In this document: piece after piece, positions 1-11,790 of the stretch
Layout of the letters: each line of letters begins with the position of its first letter
How positions within the stretch are numbered: position 1 is the stretch's first letter
NCBI GenBank assembly: GCA_934047225.1
Contig: OW204004.1
Location: 5,584,401 to 5,648,400, forward strand
Reading direction: 5' to 3'
Length of the DNA: 64,000 bases
DNA from: Ypsolopha sequella
Lineage: Eukaryota > Arthropoda > Insecta > Lepidoptera > Ypsolophidae
Made by a program: the position numbers and the translations under genes
Notes under the pieces: model-generated
Database searches by the model: none
The model's input: only the letters and a program-made list of their open reading frames with translations
Told to the model about the DNA's origin: nothing

Positions 1-544
1 ATTTTTTGCAGAAACGTGTCGTCGTCGTATATTTAAGAGCTTGGCTCTTGTCCGTCTAGCTCTCTCGATTGAGTTTTGTTCATTACCAACTCCTTCGGAA
101 CCCTCATATTTTCGCAATGTCCGTCTGTCTGTCTGTCTGTCTGCGGCTTAGCTCAGACTCTTAGTACTAGAAAGCTGTAATTAGGCACGGGTATACATAT
201 TAATCACGCCGAGAAAGTGGCGAAATGAAATCTTGAAAACATTTTTTTATAGAACACTTCCCCTACACGCAAAGTGGGATGTTTTTTTAGTTTATCCCAT
301 GGTGCGGTGTGTCGTTGGATAGGTCATTCAAAAATGTTGCGGGCATGTAAAAACCATTTTTCGATTCAGGGATCCGTTTGCGAAATATTAAGCTTTAAAG
401 TGCAAATTTTTGTTGGAGTTAAGGGGGACCCCCTGCCAGTAAAACTGTTGTTTTATGGATATGTGAAAAAATTCTCGGTAGCAGTATTACCGAAGTTAAA
501 AGGAAAAGTATCTTAGCCAAGTAGGCTTTACAAGTTAACGAGTA
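1..544. other. AT-rich stretch with a short (GTCT)n microsatellite
   Basis: No gene is recognised here. A run of about five GTCT units lies at 123-143. An open frame at 274-516 has no conserved features and is treated as chance. Confidence 0.6.
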
Positions 545-631
545 CAGATCGCGCCAAACTTTTAGTCCTCAGTCCAAACACGTTCTTCGGAAGAGCAATT
601 TTCGAGCGGACTAGAAGTTTGGCGTGATCTG
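545..631. mobile_element. 87-bp MITE with TA target duplication
   Basis: Inverted arms of about 24 bp (545-568 and 608-631) begin CAGATCRCGCCAAACTT and differ at two positions. TA lies on both sides (543-544 and 632-633). CAG ends with TA duplication suggest a Tc1/mariner-type non-autonomous element. Confidence 0.75.
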
Positions 632-633
632 TA

Positions 634-1363
634 TTTGTCGACAAACTTATAAAATGTGCTTGGAGAAGAAGTCCGCATATTGTGTTGGGCAACTACGGAA
701 ACATCACTGCGCGTGTAACGTGTAAGCTACCGACACGCACTAGTCTGTTTTTTTTTATTGGTCTACATAGCTCTTGCTTGGTCGTCCTCTACCTCTCTTT
801 CCTTCTTCTATGTTTTCGTCTTCCCTCTATGTTTGCTATAAAGTTGTTTTAGTACGTGTCCGACCATTTTTCTAGAAACGTATCAAGATTTTAAAATATA
901 AACCTTTTGCCTGGATCCATAACATGTTTTGCATGTCTTTTAATTTAAAGAGCTATAGTTAGTAGATTTATCATCACGCGATAAACAAAGTCGTATCAAA
1001 AATAAAGCGTGTTGCCGGAATAGTCACCCTGGACGGCGATTCTGGCGCGTGCGTGAAAATTGCGAAAGCAGAAAAATTATACATTTCCGTAGAAAATTCC
1101 TTCTAAAATCACCCGAAATCTGCCGCAGCAAATTTTTTCGCACTTGCTAGACTAGCCGTCCTGGCTGTCTATTTTTAACGTCATATAATAATAACAAATT
1201 GATAGAAGTACGGTTTGATTTACGGAAGTCCATCATAAACATATGTATCGCCACGAAGTTATTTATGAATAAATATAATTTTAGCTAAATTAGTCTTTTA
1301 TTTATAGTTTTAAGCATTAGATAATAATAAAAAAAAATTAAAACTTTTTAAAAATAATATTTT
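634..1363. other. No recognisable feature
   Basis: AT-rich unique-looking sequence with no open frame, RNA gene or repeat that I can support. Confidence 0.5.
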
Positions 1364-1408
1364 TTTCGATATATTTCGACCTCATCAGTGAGGCCGTCAT
1401 CAGTCAAT
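1364..1408 (-). ncRNA. Hammerhead-like module, solo copy
   Basis: Read on the minus strand: ATTGA, CTGATGA, an extra C, a stem II of seven pairs (GGCCTCA/TGAGGTC, one G-T wobble), GAAA, an AT-rich stem III, then TCGAA, which pairs with ATTGA over four positions including a wobble. No second module or target duplication was found around it, so it may be an old fragment of the fold-back family described at 42451. Confidence 0.5.
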
Positions 1409-1505
1409 ATTTCGCTAACAGTCCGGTAGCGGTTACATGTATCGATAAAATTAATTATAATATTTTATTAACGAGATTATTAAAAATAACAATTCAATTA
1501 TTTTG

Positions 1506-1834
1506 CTGATGGACCGCCTCTGTGATCTAGTAGTTCGAACGTCTCAACCACAGATCCGGAGGTCGTCGCTGGTTCAAATCCCGTAGGGGCAGATTTGTGT
1601 TCGGTTTGCGTGCTTCGAAAGGGACGTTAAGCTGCGCACGCATCCATATTTGTGTCCGCAATACGGCAACATGGCCATCACGCCGGGACGTATTCAAAAT
1701 AGATGTTTTTAAATGCACAACGGGCTTACGATTGGCCAGTACTGCGCCTGATAACCTAGGATGAAGTGCGCTCGCCCAGGTCGTGGTAGAGTGGAAGTTC
1801 TTCCGCAAAATCTACGGAAGTCTGTAACTGCCTA
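1506..1834 (+). mobile_element. tRNA-derived SINE, copy 1
   Basis: A tRNA-like head contains an RNA polymerase III B box (GGTTCAAATCC, 1571-1581), followed by a body with 'gtgcttcgaaagggacgtta' shared with the copy near 11903. The mariner at 1837 interrupts sequence immediately downstream. Confidence 0.7.
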
Positions 1835-1836
1835 TA

Positions 1837-3126
1837 CGTAGGCTACACTGAAAGTAACGGGAACGGAATACTTCCGCTCTTCCTGGCATAATAATGCCTT
1901 TTTAATCGTAAACTCCTTGGTTTTATTTATCGAATACCATTTTTTTTTTTTTTTAGAGTAACGTTCTTTTGTTTCAATGTCTTGTCGAACTTGTCAAGTC
2001 GGTGTAAAATGGAGTTGACTCGAGAAAATTCAAGAGCAATGATTTATTACGATTTTCGTAGTGGTTTAACACAAAAACAGTGTGTTGATCGGATGTTTTC
2101 TGCATTTGGTGATGAAGCCCCATCTAAAACAACAATTTATCGCTGGTTTGCGGAATTTCAACGTGGACGTGTCAAGCTCTGTGACGATCCACGTCAAGGT
2201 CGCCCAAAAACTGCGAACACCCAAGATAACGTTGATGCCGTGCGTAAGCTGATTGAGGAAGATCGGCATGTAACATATCGCGAAATTCAGGCATCTTTAG
2301 GCATTGGCATGAGTCAAATACAAATAATCCTGCACGAAAAATTACGTGTAAAAAAGTTGTTTTCCCGGTGGATCCCACATTTGCTCTCCGAGGAGCAAAA
2401 AGCGGCTCGCGTTACTTGGTGCGTTAGAACTCTCGAGAGATTCCACGGAGGGTCTTCAAATGCTGTGTACAGCATCGTATCAGGTGACGAATCCTGGATA
2501 TATGCATATGAACCCGAAGCAAAAAACCAGTCACGAGTTTGGGTGTACGAAAATGAATTGAAGCCAACAAAAGTTGTTCGTTCACGGAGCGTTGCAAGAA
2601 AAATGGTGGCCACGTTTGTCTCCAAAACCGGACATGTTGCGACTGTTCCTCTTGAGGGACAAAGAACGGTTAATGCAGAATGGTATGCTAGCATTTGTTT
2701 GCCAGAAGTAGTCTCTGTACTCCGTGAAAATAACTGCAACCGCCGCATCATCCTACATCACGACAATGCGAGCTCTCACACCGCCCTCAGGACACAAGAG
2801 TTTTTGGAGCAAGAAAACATTGAATTATTAGACCATCCGCCGTACAGTCCTGACCTAAGTCCTAATGATTTTTGTACTTTCCCGAAAATTAAGAATAAAT
2901 TGCGTGGTCAACGATTTTCGTCACCTGAAGAAGCTGTAGACGCCTACAAAACGGCCATTTTGAATACCTCGACTTCAGAATGGAATGAATGCTTTAAAAA
3001 ATGGTTCCATCGAATGGAAAAATGTGTCAAATTTCGAGGAGAATACTTTGAAAAACAATAAACATGTTTCCCACTAATAATGTCGTATCACTTCCTCGAT
3101 TCCCTTAATTTTCAGTGTAGCCTACG
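1837..3126 (+). mobile_element. Intact mariner transposon, copy 1
   Basis: A 1290-bp element flanked by TA (1835-1836 and 3127-3128). Inverted ends begin CGTAGGCTACACTGAAA. It appears identical over its full length, including a run of 15 T upstream of the gene, to the element at 21865-23154. The length is typical for mariner. Confidence 0.95.
2009..3061 (+). CDS. mariner transposase (DD34D), copy 1
   Basis: A DDE/D-superfamily transposase that cuts and pastes its own element at TA sites. The open frame runs further upstream, but the first in-frame ATG is at 2009, giving 350 residues, close to the usual mariner length of about 345. An N-terminal helix-turn-helix DNA-binding region (about residues 1-110) is followed by the linker motif WIPHLL (from about residue 121) and a catalytic domain with D160 (in SGDESW), D252 (in HHDNASSH) and D287 (in YSPDLSPNDF). 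The last two aspartates are separated by 34 residues, the mariner signature. There is no stop or frameshift, so the element could be autonomous or could supply transposase to non-autonomous relatives. The subfamily was not determined. Confidence 0.95.
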   Translation: MELTRENSRAMIYYDFRSGLTQKQCVDRMFSAFGDEAPSKTTIYRWFAEFQRGRVKLCDDPRQGRPKTANTQDNVDAVRKLIEEDRHVTYREIQASLGIGMSQIQIILHEKLRVKKLFSRWIPHLLSEEQKAARVTWCVRTLERFHGGSSNAVYSIVSGDESWIYAYEPEAKNQSRVWVYENELKPTKVVRSRSVARKMVATFVSKTGHVATVPLEGQRTVNAEWYASICLPEVVSVLRENNCNRRIILHHDNASSHTALRTQEFLEQENIELLDHPPYSPDLSPNDFCTFPKIKNKLRGQRFSSPEEAVDAYKTAILNTSTSEWNECFKKWFHRMEKCVKFRGEYFEKQ

Positions 3127-3128
3127 TA

Positions 3129-3652
3129 TTCCTATCCCGGTACGGTTTCTCACGACGAGTCGCTTGGCAGCATGGTTTTGTTATGAGGGTGGTGACGAGT
3201 CACGGTTGAAGCCTACTACCAATTGAAGTGGAAGGATTTGTCGTAGGCTCTTGGTCTAACTTTTCTGGGTGCGCAAAGCGTGTTTGGTGTAATCAGCGTT
3301 GTATTGTTTACGCCGCACGGGGAGACTCCTTCCATGTACTCCAAGTACATGAAATTTATTCTAAATATCATTGGAGTGCATTAGAAACTAGAAAAGATCA
3401 ATCAGAAACAAATTTCAAGTAAACAAATATTTGAAAAATTTCCTTGGCCCAGCTTTTACTTCCATGACAAGTGCGCTACCGATTGCGCCACCAAGCTACC
3501 CATCCTGGATCGTCGAATCTTGATGAACTAGCTAGTAATACACATATTGGACGCTCACGAGAGCGTTATGTCAGAGAATATAAATGTTAATATTATGTTA
3601 TTCTGTACTAATTAAAAGTACTTGTTCCGTACTAATTTTAGTAACTAATGTA
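3129..3652. other. Unassigned repeat-like stretch
   Basis: Moderately GC-rich sequence after the mariner. It may be the remainder of the repeat that the mariner entered. No protein or RNA gene is supported. Confidence 0.4.
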
Positions 3653-3714
3653 TAAAATATTATAATTATTCCTAATGTACAGTACAGTACATTAGGAATA
3701 ATTATAATATTTTA
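3653..3714. repeat. Perfect 28-bp hairpin with 6-bp loop
   Basis: The arms 3653-3680 and 3687-3714 are exact reverse complements around AGTACA. There is no longer fold-back element around it that I can define. Confidence 0.9.
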
Positions 3715-4197
3715 CTAATAATCCTACCATCGATCTGATAAAGTTCAAGAGTGACGAATACGCCAGAATTAGCATCATGCTATCGGCAGCGACACATTTC
3801 AATTCGTAATATTTTCTTAAATATTCGGCAATAAATAGTGATTTGTAGTATTTTTAAGCATGTGTAACTGGGTATACCTACTTAAAACATTAATAAAAGC
3901 CCTGAGGGCTGCACCAGAATTCGTCGTTGATATAAACCACAAAATTTCTGCAGAAATGTCGAATAAGTGTCCTTATCATTGCACTTCATCATTTTTTTAT
4001 TGCCAGTTATTACATACACTGGTCGGTTTGTATTTTTTTTATTTTATGGCATCTGTCAGACTGTTTCGCTTGTACCATAGAGGAAAACAACTATCTCCTC
4101 TATGGCTCGTACATATATTGCTGTAATCATAGGTTAAAATTTACAGAAAGGGCAATCGTTAAATTAAAGGCACATTGAAAAGGCTTTATGAAATTCA

Positions 4198-4420
4198 TGT
4201 TGAATTAAAACACTTGTACTTGTAGTTTCACTTTATTTGTGTTAACTCCCAACCGGTTTCGGATTTTATTCCATTTTCAAGGGAAGATCTTAATTAAAAT
4301 ATTTTACATGACTCCAGGCACTAGCTCTGAGCAACGTAAACAATCAAAAAAGTACAAGTGTTTTAATTCAAGATGTGTTTCAAGTTTCACCAAGTGCCGA
4401 CAATCGCAAGTATAAATTTT
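4198..4420 (-). mobile_element. Fold-back retroposon, hammerhead-like type II, copy 1
   Basis: Flanked by an exact 14-bp direct repeat CTTTATGAAATTCA (4184-4197 and 4421-4434). It contains exact 20-bp inverted arms (4202-4221 and 4350-4369, GAATTAAAACACTTGTACTT) and the body shared with the insertions near 14634 and 48073. The long target duplication points to retroposition rather than a DNA transposon. Confidence 0.85.
4246..4287 (-). ncRNA. Degenerate hammerhead-like module, type II
   Basis: On the minus strand: CTTCCC, then a core-like TTGAAAA, a short GGA/TCC stem II, GAA, the palindromic stem III AACCGGTT, then GGGAG pairing with the first segment. The CUGANGA core is not matched exactly, so self-cleavage is doubtful. 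Confidence 0.35.
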
Positions 4421-4906
4421 CTTTATGAAATTCACAAATTAACTTTTCATCGATTGCCAACAATTTTATAATAACATATTGTTGCCAAATTGAGAAATTT
4501 TATATTTTAAGTAATGACGCTATTAACTTAAAAAACAAAGAAACTGAATAAACAGTACACACACCAGTCCATGCTGTTTATAAATAATAACAAATAATAA
4601 AGTATACGAGTAGGAAATGTCTTGTCTGCACATTGAATATTTTTGCGTTTTAAATGTAATGGGTATTATACTGAGGCTAAAACTACAATTTCTACAATTT
4701 TATCTGTCTGTCTGACGTTTTGTCATCAAATACATATAATAACCGCTAAGCTGAAAACTGTCGATAATTGAAAGGCGTGCGAAGCTAGTTGCAAGAGCTA
4801 GTTACATATAATTTGACAAAAAAAAAGCGTTTTACCATTAAAGATCTCTTTTTGTCACTGAAATATCCGATCAAATTTTCAGTACCTAACCTACAGTGCC
4901 TGGAAG

Positions 4907-5235
4907 CAGTGGCGTGCGTGCACAGAGCTTTTTTCCGGAAAAGCAATCAGAAGGTCAAGTACGACAATAAAAAAAATATGAAATTTTTTTAATGACACTT
5001 TGAAAAAAAAAAGTTTGTATGACGCCAGGGTAGGCACTGCCTTTCCTAGTGAACATTTTCATACAAACTTTTTTTTTCAAAGTGTTATTTAAATTTTTTC
5101 ATATTCAAATTCAAATTCAATTCAAATTCAAATTCAAATATTATATATATTATATATTCAAATTCAAAATATTTTTTATTGTCATACTTGACCTTGTGAT
5201 TGCTTTTCCGGAAAAAAGTTCTGTGCACGCCACTG
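4907..5235. mobile_element. hAT-type MITE with 8-bp target duplication
   Basis: Ends CAGTGGCGTGC / GCACGCCACTG are flanked by an exact 8-bp repeat CCTGGAAG (4899-4906 and 5236-5243), as in hAT elements. The arms fold back over about 90 bp. An ATTCAA microsatellite (about 5101-5168) interrupts the right arm. Confidence 0.85.
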
Positions 5236-5301
5236 CCTGGAAGGCTATCAACCGACAAAATGTAAAATAAAGCACAGTTTAAAAATTACTCTGTGCGTAG
5301 A

Positions 5302-5397
5302 GTGGGACACGGAAATGTAGTGTAGCCTAGTACGTGGGACACGGGGATGTAGTGCAGCCTAGTAAGTGGGACACGGGGATGTAGTGTAGCCTAGTGA
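5302..5397. repeat. Tandem repeat, three 32-bp units
   Basis: Units start at 5302, 5334 and 5366, each GTGGGACACGG then ATGTAGTG and AGCCTAGT, with only a few differences. Confidence 0.9.
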
Positions 5398-5745
5398 GTG
5401 GCTCGAATTAAAATGATTACAAAATATCGGCTGTGCGATTACAGCAAGGGATTTGGAATAAAATTTACAGGAAACAGTAAAAACGATTTCAAGTGGAGGC
5501 CTTAATAAAACTATAAAAGTTTTTTTAAATTCTGTATTGTTGATTTTATCTATTATTTTACAGCGATGTAGGACCACAAACCTAGCAAGTAGAAAAATAC
5601 AAATAAAAAGTTTTTTTACGAAAAATTACCCTTGCACTTGGGTTTTGAAATTGCACAGCTGAATTATGCATATGATATTATTATCAATGAATAAACACAA
5701 ACAAATGTAGAGTAAGAAATAATAAATATTTTTTTGCAATACTAT

Positions 5746-6090
5746 ATCGTCAAGACATGAAACCCCAAGGGGATATCAGAGGTGTTCCTGAGTGTGAACT
5801 GTAAAATGCAAGTCAGAGTCCACATTCATTACACCCGCGTTTTACCGACGATTATTACGTCCTTACGTGATGGGTGTTCTTCGGGTACAAATACGTTTTT
5901 CAGGGCATGCAGGTTTCCCCACGATGTTTTCCTTCACAGTTCAGTAAGTGGTAAGTATTAGGTAATACAAATACTATGCACATAAATTCCGAAAAACTCA
6001 TTGGTGCATGGCCGACCGGGGATCGAACCTGGGTCTTAGGATTGAGAGGCCAGCGTTCTACCACCTGTACTAACGCCGCTGGTGATGAGT
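5746..6090 (-). mobile_element. tRNA-derived SINE, copy 2
   Basis: Minus orientation. The B box reads as GGATCGAACCT on the plus strand (6019-6030), and the body contains CCGACGATTATTACG. It aligns throughout with the copy at 30246. Confidence 0.75.
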
Positions 6091-6351
6091 TTCATTAGTA
6101 GTTAATGTGCAAACGGTTATGAAATTAACACCCAGTTGAATGCGTAGACACGTTCGACACATTGTATCAACGTTTAAATGGCAAATGAAAGAAAACGAGA
6201 TATATATCTATAATATAGCTATAAGTTATAAGACTTCTAAGTAACGTCATATAGCCAAATATTAGGTTTTGACATATTCGCACAAAAATTGCCCTTTTTG
6301 AAAATTTTCTAAAACATATATTTTTATCACAAAAAGCGCGTAAAATTAAAT

Positions 6352-7095
6352 AACCGGTTAAGTGCGAGTCAGACTCGTGTACCTAGGGTTTCTTGATTCG
6401 ACAGTTTTGGGAATTTTGGCATTTTGCTTTCGTGAATTTCTCAACAGCTCTATTTTTCTGTAATTTTTTCGCAAGCACACATACATTAACATGTTTTTTT
6501 TTAAATATTTTTCGGTCCACCGGTTTTGGAGATAAGGGGGGTGACATAATTTTTTTTGTATATTAGGATTTCTCGAAATAGATGCAAGTAAGATGCCAAA
6601 CTGTATATTTTTACAAGCAGCTCTTTAATATCTACAATTTGATATCCATATGGTATTTCTTTTTTAAAAATTGTTTTAGTTATTTAAATTTTTTTATATT
6701 TCTCATTTGTGTTCAAGTTTTTTTTAAATTGCTATAGTTTTTTTGTAATTGGCCAGTTATGACCTATAATCGAAAAATTTTTCATATTTTTTGGTCCACC
6801 AGTTTCGGAGATAAGAGGGGGACATACATTTTTTGTGGATTTTTAAAGATTCCTTGGAATCAGTGTCGGTAAATATAGTTAAGGTATATATTTTTATAAT
6901 CAGCTCTTTGATATCTACAATTTCATACCCATATTGTGTGTTTAGGTTTTTTTTTTCTCACTTTTGTATTGAAAATATTTTGAACAATTTCAAATTTTAT
7001 GTGGGCAAATTAATGCAATTTTGGCGCCAAATTTCAAGTCTTTATCTTTAACAGTGCTAACGTTATGAGGCTGTGACATATGGACGGACGGATGA
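6352..7095 (+). repeat. Abundant lepidopteran interspersed repeat, copy 1
   Basis: Begins near 'ccggttaagtgcgagtcag' and contains two passages of 'tttttggtccaccrgttt' followed by 'ggagataagrggg'. It matches the reverse-oriented copy at 25321-26238. No coding potential was seen. Confidence 0.7.
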
Positions 7096-7096
7096 A

Positions 7097-7362
7097 CGTG
7101 TTCCCAAGTGTAAATTCTGAAATGTAAGTTACAGACGGTACACACTTGGTTGGTACTCCCGTTTTTCACCGACGATTATTAAATCCCAAACGTGATGGGT
7201 GGTGAGCTCTATCGCCGTACTTCGGGCACAAATGAACCAACAGATTAACGTGCCTTCGTTACGTAACACAGACCGAACACAAATTGATGTGCACCGCGGA
7301 GATTGAACTCAAGACCTCAGGGTTAGCAGTTGAGCGCTCTATCACTCGGCCACAGAGGCGTA
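7097..7362 (-). mobile_element. tRNA-derived SINE, copy 3
   Basis: Minus orientation with a tRNA-like end (B box at 7300-7310, GATTGAACTC). It abuts the repeat at 6352-7095. Confidence 0.7.
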
Positions 7363-7446
7363 AATTTGTGTATCTCATACCCTAGATGCCACAACATTAC
7401 ATGAAATTTCAAGGTTTTGTTCTGTTTACAATGAACGTTGTCAGTT

Positions 7447-7613
7447 CTGCGGGTCTACCGCCTAATTCTGATTTTCATCAACATCAACTTGAGATTGAAA
7501 TTTGACGTGCATTCAAAAGAGATGGCATATTAGGGGGGCGTCGTCGCACGCACGTCAAATTTCAATCTCAAGTTGATGTTGATGGAAATCAGAATTACGT
7601 GGTAGACCCGCAG
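7447..7613. mobile_element. MITE family A, copy 1
   Basis: Nearly perfect fold-back: CTGCGGGTCTACC at the left and GGTAGACCCGCAG at the right, with arms of about 60 bp. Other copies are at 10286, 11626 and 25079. Short open frames across these copies are shadows of the repeat. Confidence 0.85.
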
Positions 7614-9699
7614 TTCTATATTGCAGCAGCACAAAGTTTTGGGAGGTTAAATAGTACACCGAGTTGCTTGCTGTAACCGTAGCACGCGTCGTAGATACAG
7701 CGTTTATTTCGCCTACTTGCGCTATCCATGGGCGCCGGTACGGGGATGCACCTACCTACACCCCTTGGGAATCCTGGTAGTTTTTACCAGTCTGAATTAT
7801 CTCAAACTGTGTATGATTTGCTTAGTTCGAGTCAGATAGTTAAAATTGTTTATTTTGTGGCATGACACTAATCTACATGAAAAACTCAACCCCTTGGATA
7901 TTTTTTCTGCCGGCGCGGTCACGAGGAGACCTTCAATTTTAAAATTTAAGTTTACATTACCTAATAGGATTAATCGTAAAAAGTGACACATAAAGATCAA
8001 GTGAATTAAAAGCAAATTCAAAAAGAGACTATTTTCAAAATAATATTTATACTCGATATATTGTCTTTTATGGTCATTTATTACTATCCCTTATAAACAA
8101 ACAAAGCTTAAAAATAAAAATCAAAGCTCATAAAATCTATCGAGCGAATGTTTTCCAATTAGGTAACGCTATTTAACCCCTCCCGGAAAAAAATCCTGAC
8201 TACGCCTATGCCTACTATAGTCCCGTTTTATGGTCAACATTTAAACCGCGTTACATATACCTACCTATACAATACATACGTACATCACCAAGCATTTGAG
8301 TCCTCGTGTGATCAGATATTTGTATGTAAGAATGCGTAGACACGTTCGTCGAAACGTCATTGAAATATAATCAAACTGCGACGGTATGTCGACAGGCGCG
8401 ACAAATGATACCAATTTCGTATGCGAATTACCTTTTTGGCTACTGATAAGTAGAGACGTTTGCTTTTTGCTATGTCATTGTGTAGATAATGTTAAAAAGT
8501 GGATGAGTGCCAGTTTCCGCGTCAGTATTTCGTTTCAGCCAATAATAACATCATAGACAAGGGCCAGTTTTTGAATGAATAAAATCTCGCTGAGCGATAC
8601 TTAGGCCGTATACTCGGTGACAGCGATAGCAGCGGAGCGACATCGACACAACGCGGCGGGCGGCGGCGCGACTAGCGATGCGTTCAATTCGTCGTGTTCA
8701 CCAGAAAAATTAAACCTGATTTTAATTTTTTTTTCGTCAAATATAGACCATTTACTAATCTCAATATAAAACAATTTCCGTTTTATCCAGTTAATAATTT
8801 TTTAATATTTGCGTAGCAAGTGACATCATTTGCTTCTCTTAATGCATAATAACCAAGATGTTCTTTGCATTGGTACAAAAAAAATTGACATTGATGTTTA
8901 CGTCAAAGTATAGACATAATATGTGTAACCTTTGTGTCAAAAAGAAGAAAAAGAGCATAGGGTAAATGAAGGTCATAAATTAAATTCTTATAATAAGTAT
9001 AGTGTATTATAGAATTAAATGAGACTTGAGGATAATTCATGATTTATATAAAAACGGCTCACCTCAATACGTGTTATGATCGGGAAAGCCGACCAGTTTC
9101 AGCAGATTTAGACTGCCTTCATCTGGGCGAGTGAAGACGTTTACGCGACGACGTTACGCCTCACACTCACTCACACAAGTATAGTGTAAGTGCAGTGCGC
9201 TAACTATTAATTTGGTGATGCAGAAACAATGAAATAAGGTAAAAAATGTATCATCTCGAAACTGTTTTTATCAAGTATACAGCCTTAGGCGACGTTTCAG
9301 CTAATCGCAGCGCTGCTGTTATTTGTAGTATTAAAATTCTACAAATAAAAAAAAATTCTTGATCAAACTCTTTGAGAAAGATGTTTAGTACCTAGTAGTT
9401 AACGTGGTTTCAGTTATCGTTCCCGGTATATTTATTATTTATAGCTGGTATATTGTTATGGTTTCTGAAGACTAGATAGGCACCGTAGGTTAAAATTGCG
9501 CGGTACTACTTTTCACCCTTATTGCTATGGTAATAAGAGCGAAAACTTGGTTAGGGGAAATTTCCCCGTTTGTATGTAGAAGAAAAGAATTGTAAAACTG
9601 TGATAGGAAGACAAATATAAATGTCTTTATTTTAGAAATTAGAAAATGATACTTGAAAAATAGTCAAGTATTTTTACCGATTTTGTTATGTTTAGCTCT
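7614..9699. other. No gene recognised
   Basis: Mostly AT-rich, with one GC-rich patch at about 8600-8690 ('ggcgggcggcggcgcgacta'). Sequence from about 8690 ('gttcaccagaaaaattaaac') recurs at about 10690 and may be another repeat family. Confidence 0.45.
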
Positions 9700-10068
9700 A
9701 GGTGGTAGATCTGATGCTGGGCTCCACTGTGGAAGTACCACCATCTTACTTGGAGACCCCCTCGAAGTAATTCGGGGAGAAGTTAGAGGACAGCTCACAG
9801 GCAAAAAACCAGGAGGCCCACCATGCCTGGGACCGATGGATGGCGGTATATCCATCCCTAATAGCCGGGCCTTATATTGAACAGACTGGTGACGGGCAGC
9901 GGCGTCACTGGTGCGAGGGTTCCGGCACCGCGCTCACCAACCCGCCTGCCCAGTGTGTGTGAGTATGGGCCATTCTTCCAGGATGACCGCCGGGAGTGGC
10001 AAAGTCCTGGAAAGGCTTATGTCCATCAGTGGACGAACTAGGCTGATGGATGATGATGATGTGATGAT
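9700..10068 (+). mobile_element. RTE-type LINE 3' tail, copy 1
   Basis: Ends 'tccatcagtggacgaacta' then a GAT repeat (about 10050-10068), as LINE 3' ends do. Reverse-oriented copies lie at 12256, 20949 and 57683. It resembles the C-terminal end of the RTE fragment at 34836, but is non-coding as it stands. Confidence 0.75.
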
Positions 10069-10285
10069 TATGTTTAGCATCAGTATCATGTACATGAACA
10101 ATGACCGAAGATGCGGATAAATACAACAAATTGTGGAAGTAACAAACAAGATTCCTTGAATCTTCAAGCGATGGAAAAATTACAAAACGTATGAATTTAT
10201 TTTTAGAATATCTTCCAAATAGATCGGCAACACATGAAACAGCAGAAGGTAGACATAGGTAACCTCATAGATGTCGCAGCCCCAT

Positions 10286-10449
10286 GGGTCTACCGCGTAA
10301 TTCTCATTTTCATCAACATCAACTTGAGATTGAAATTTGACGTGCATGCGACGACGACGCCCGCCTAACATACCATCTCTTTTGCACGCGTTGAATTTCG
10401 CATGCATTTGTTTGAAGTTGATACAAATGAGAATTACGCGGTAGAGCCC
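10286..10449. mobile_element. MITE family A, copy 2
   Basis: Ends GGGTCTACCGCGTAATTCTC and GAGAATTACGCGGTAGAGCC. The central part differs from copy 1 by carrying 'gacgacgacgcccgcc'. Confidence 0.85.
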
Positions 10450-10737
10450 CCGTTCAGTAACAGGGGTCAAAATATACTGCACCTCCGATATCTCTGTCAA
10501 TGACCCACTATATTTGCGGATCTATCAATATAAGTCCCCTCTGAAACTTGAAATATGGCCGCGCATCATTCAATGTTAACGGGAACTCCAGTAGCGACAG
10601 CAAAACCACAGTATTCTATGGCAGAACTGTTGATATCCCATTCACTTCTACTAAAGCAAATATTCTATGATGTTTTGCACACAATTCGCCAAGTTCACCA
10701 GGAAAATTAAACTTGATTTGATATTTTTTTCGTTATA

Positions 10738-10997
10738 TACAACGTGTAACAGAAAGGTGTAACCATATTTGAAGAGCTTATTCAGTCAATGGTATAGAAC
10801 AACTTTTACTATGGAGCCAACCCTCAAAAAAAAAAATCTGCCAATCCATACATTTCAGCCGAGCGGGCATTGCATCTTTCTATGAAAAAGGAATTTTTTT
10901 TTCGAGATACAGGGTTTGTTCCACAGTAAAAGTTGTTCTTTACCATTGACTGAATAAGCTCTTCAAATATGGTTACACCTTTCTGTTACACGTTGTA
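10738..10997. mobile_element. MITE family B, copy 1
   Basis: A 260-bp fold-back with arms of about 80 bp, ends TACAACGTGTAACAG, and TA on each side (10736-10737 and 10998-10999). Other copies are at 20289, 38611 and 42905. Confidence 0.9.
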
Positions 10998-11004
10998 TAT
11001 AAAA

Positions 11005-11216
11005 AGGAATGCTTTGATGGTTTGGATATGTAGAGAGAATGAATGAAAGTAGAGAGACGAAAGAAATTTTAAGTTTGTTTAAGGGCAATGTCAAAAGTAT
11101 CCGGAATAGAAGAACTTGTATGACTAGATTGATTTATGTGGAAGAGGTGAAAAAGGTGTATCAGGATCGTAGCAGATGGAAATGTGTATTCTCTGGGAGA
11201 CAGGCGTAAGTAATAT
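11005..11216 (+). mobile_element. LINE ORF2 C-terminal fragment
   Basis: Broken frames read like the tail of a non-LTR retrotransposon protein: RWFGYVERMNES, then NRRTCMTRLIYVEEVKKVYQ and QDRSRWK. It matches the piece at 20545-20765. Copies of MITE family B sit at the same side of both. Confidence 0.65.
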
Positions 11217-11332
11217 ATACCATTTAGAGATGCTAATTTAAACAAATTTCAGTTTTATGCAGTCATTAAAATTCTTGATACTTTTTCAATTTCAATTTCA
11301 ATTTCCTTTAATAAAAATAAAAAGTATATATA

Positions 11333-11379
11333 TTCAAAGGATATCTAGTTATTATGATAATAACCAGATATCCTTTGAA
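11333..11379. repeat. 47-bp hairpin
   Basis: Arms TTCAAAGGATATCT / AGATATCCTTTGAA extend inward to about 23 bp with one mismatch. Confidence 0.75.
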
Positions 11380-11625
11380 CTGTTAAGAAAAAAAATATCT
11401 GGAATTGATGTTTATTTTAGATATTTTACATCATAAAGGTGTGTAAAAAGAAGAAAGGAAGAGACAAAGAAACAAACAAAAGAGAAAGAGAAGCAAAAGA
11501 CAAGAAACATTACATACGTGACAAATTCCTCTGTTTAACAGATTATAAAAATATCTATAATATTTTGCTGTTTAGTTTGCAGCAGAAACAATGAAATATG
11601 GCCAAAAATGTATTATCTCAAAACA

Positions 11626-11790
11626 GCGGCCCTACCACGTAATTCTGATTTGTATCAACTTCAAGCAAATGCATTCGACATTCAATGCGTGCAAAAGAGA
11701 TGGCATGTTAGGCGAGCGTCGTCGCACGCACGTCAAATTTCAATCTCAGGTTGATGTTGATGAAAATCAGAATTACGTGGTAGACCCGCA
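11626..11790. mobile_element. MITE family A, copy 3
   Basis: Ends CCCTACCACGTAATTCTGAT and ATCAGAATTACGTGGTAGAC. The orientation of the centre is inverted relative to copy 2. Confidence 0.85.

Noticed and set aside
2314..2751. 145-codon antisense frame inside mariner, repeated in copy 2
   Set aside because: Its duplication only reflects identity of the two elements; it shows no conserved protein features.
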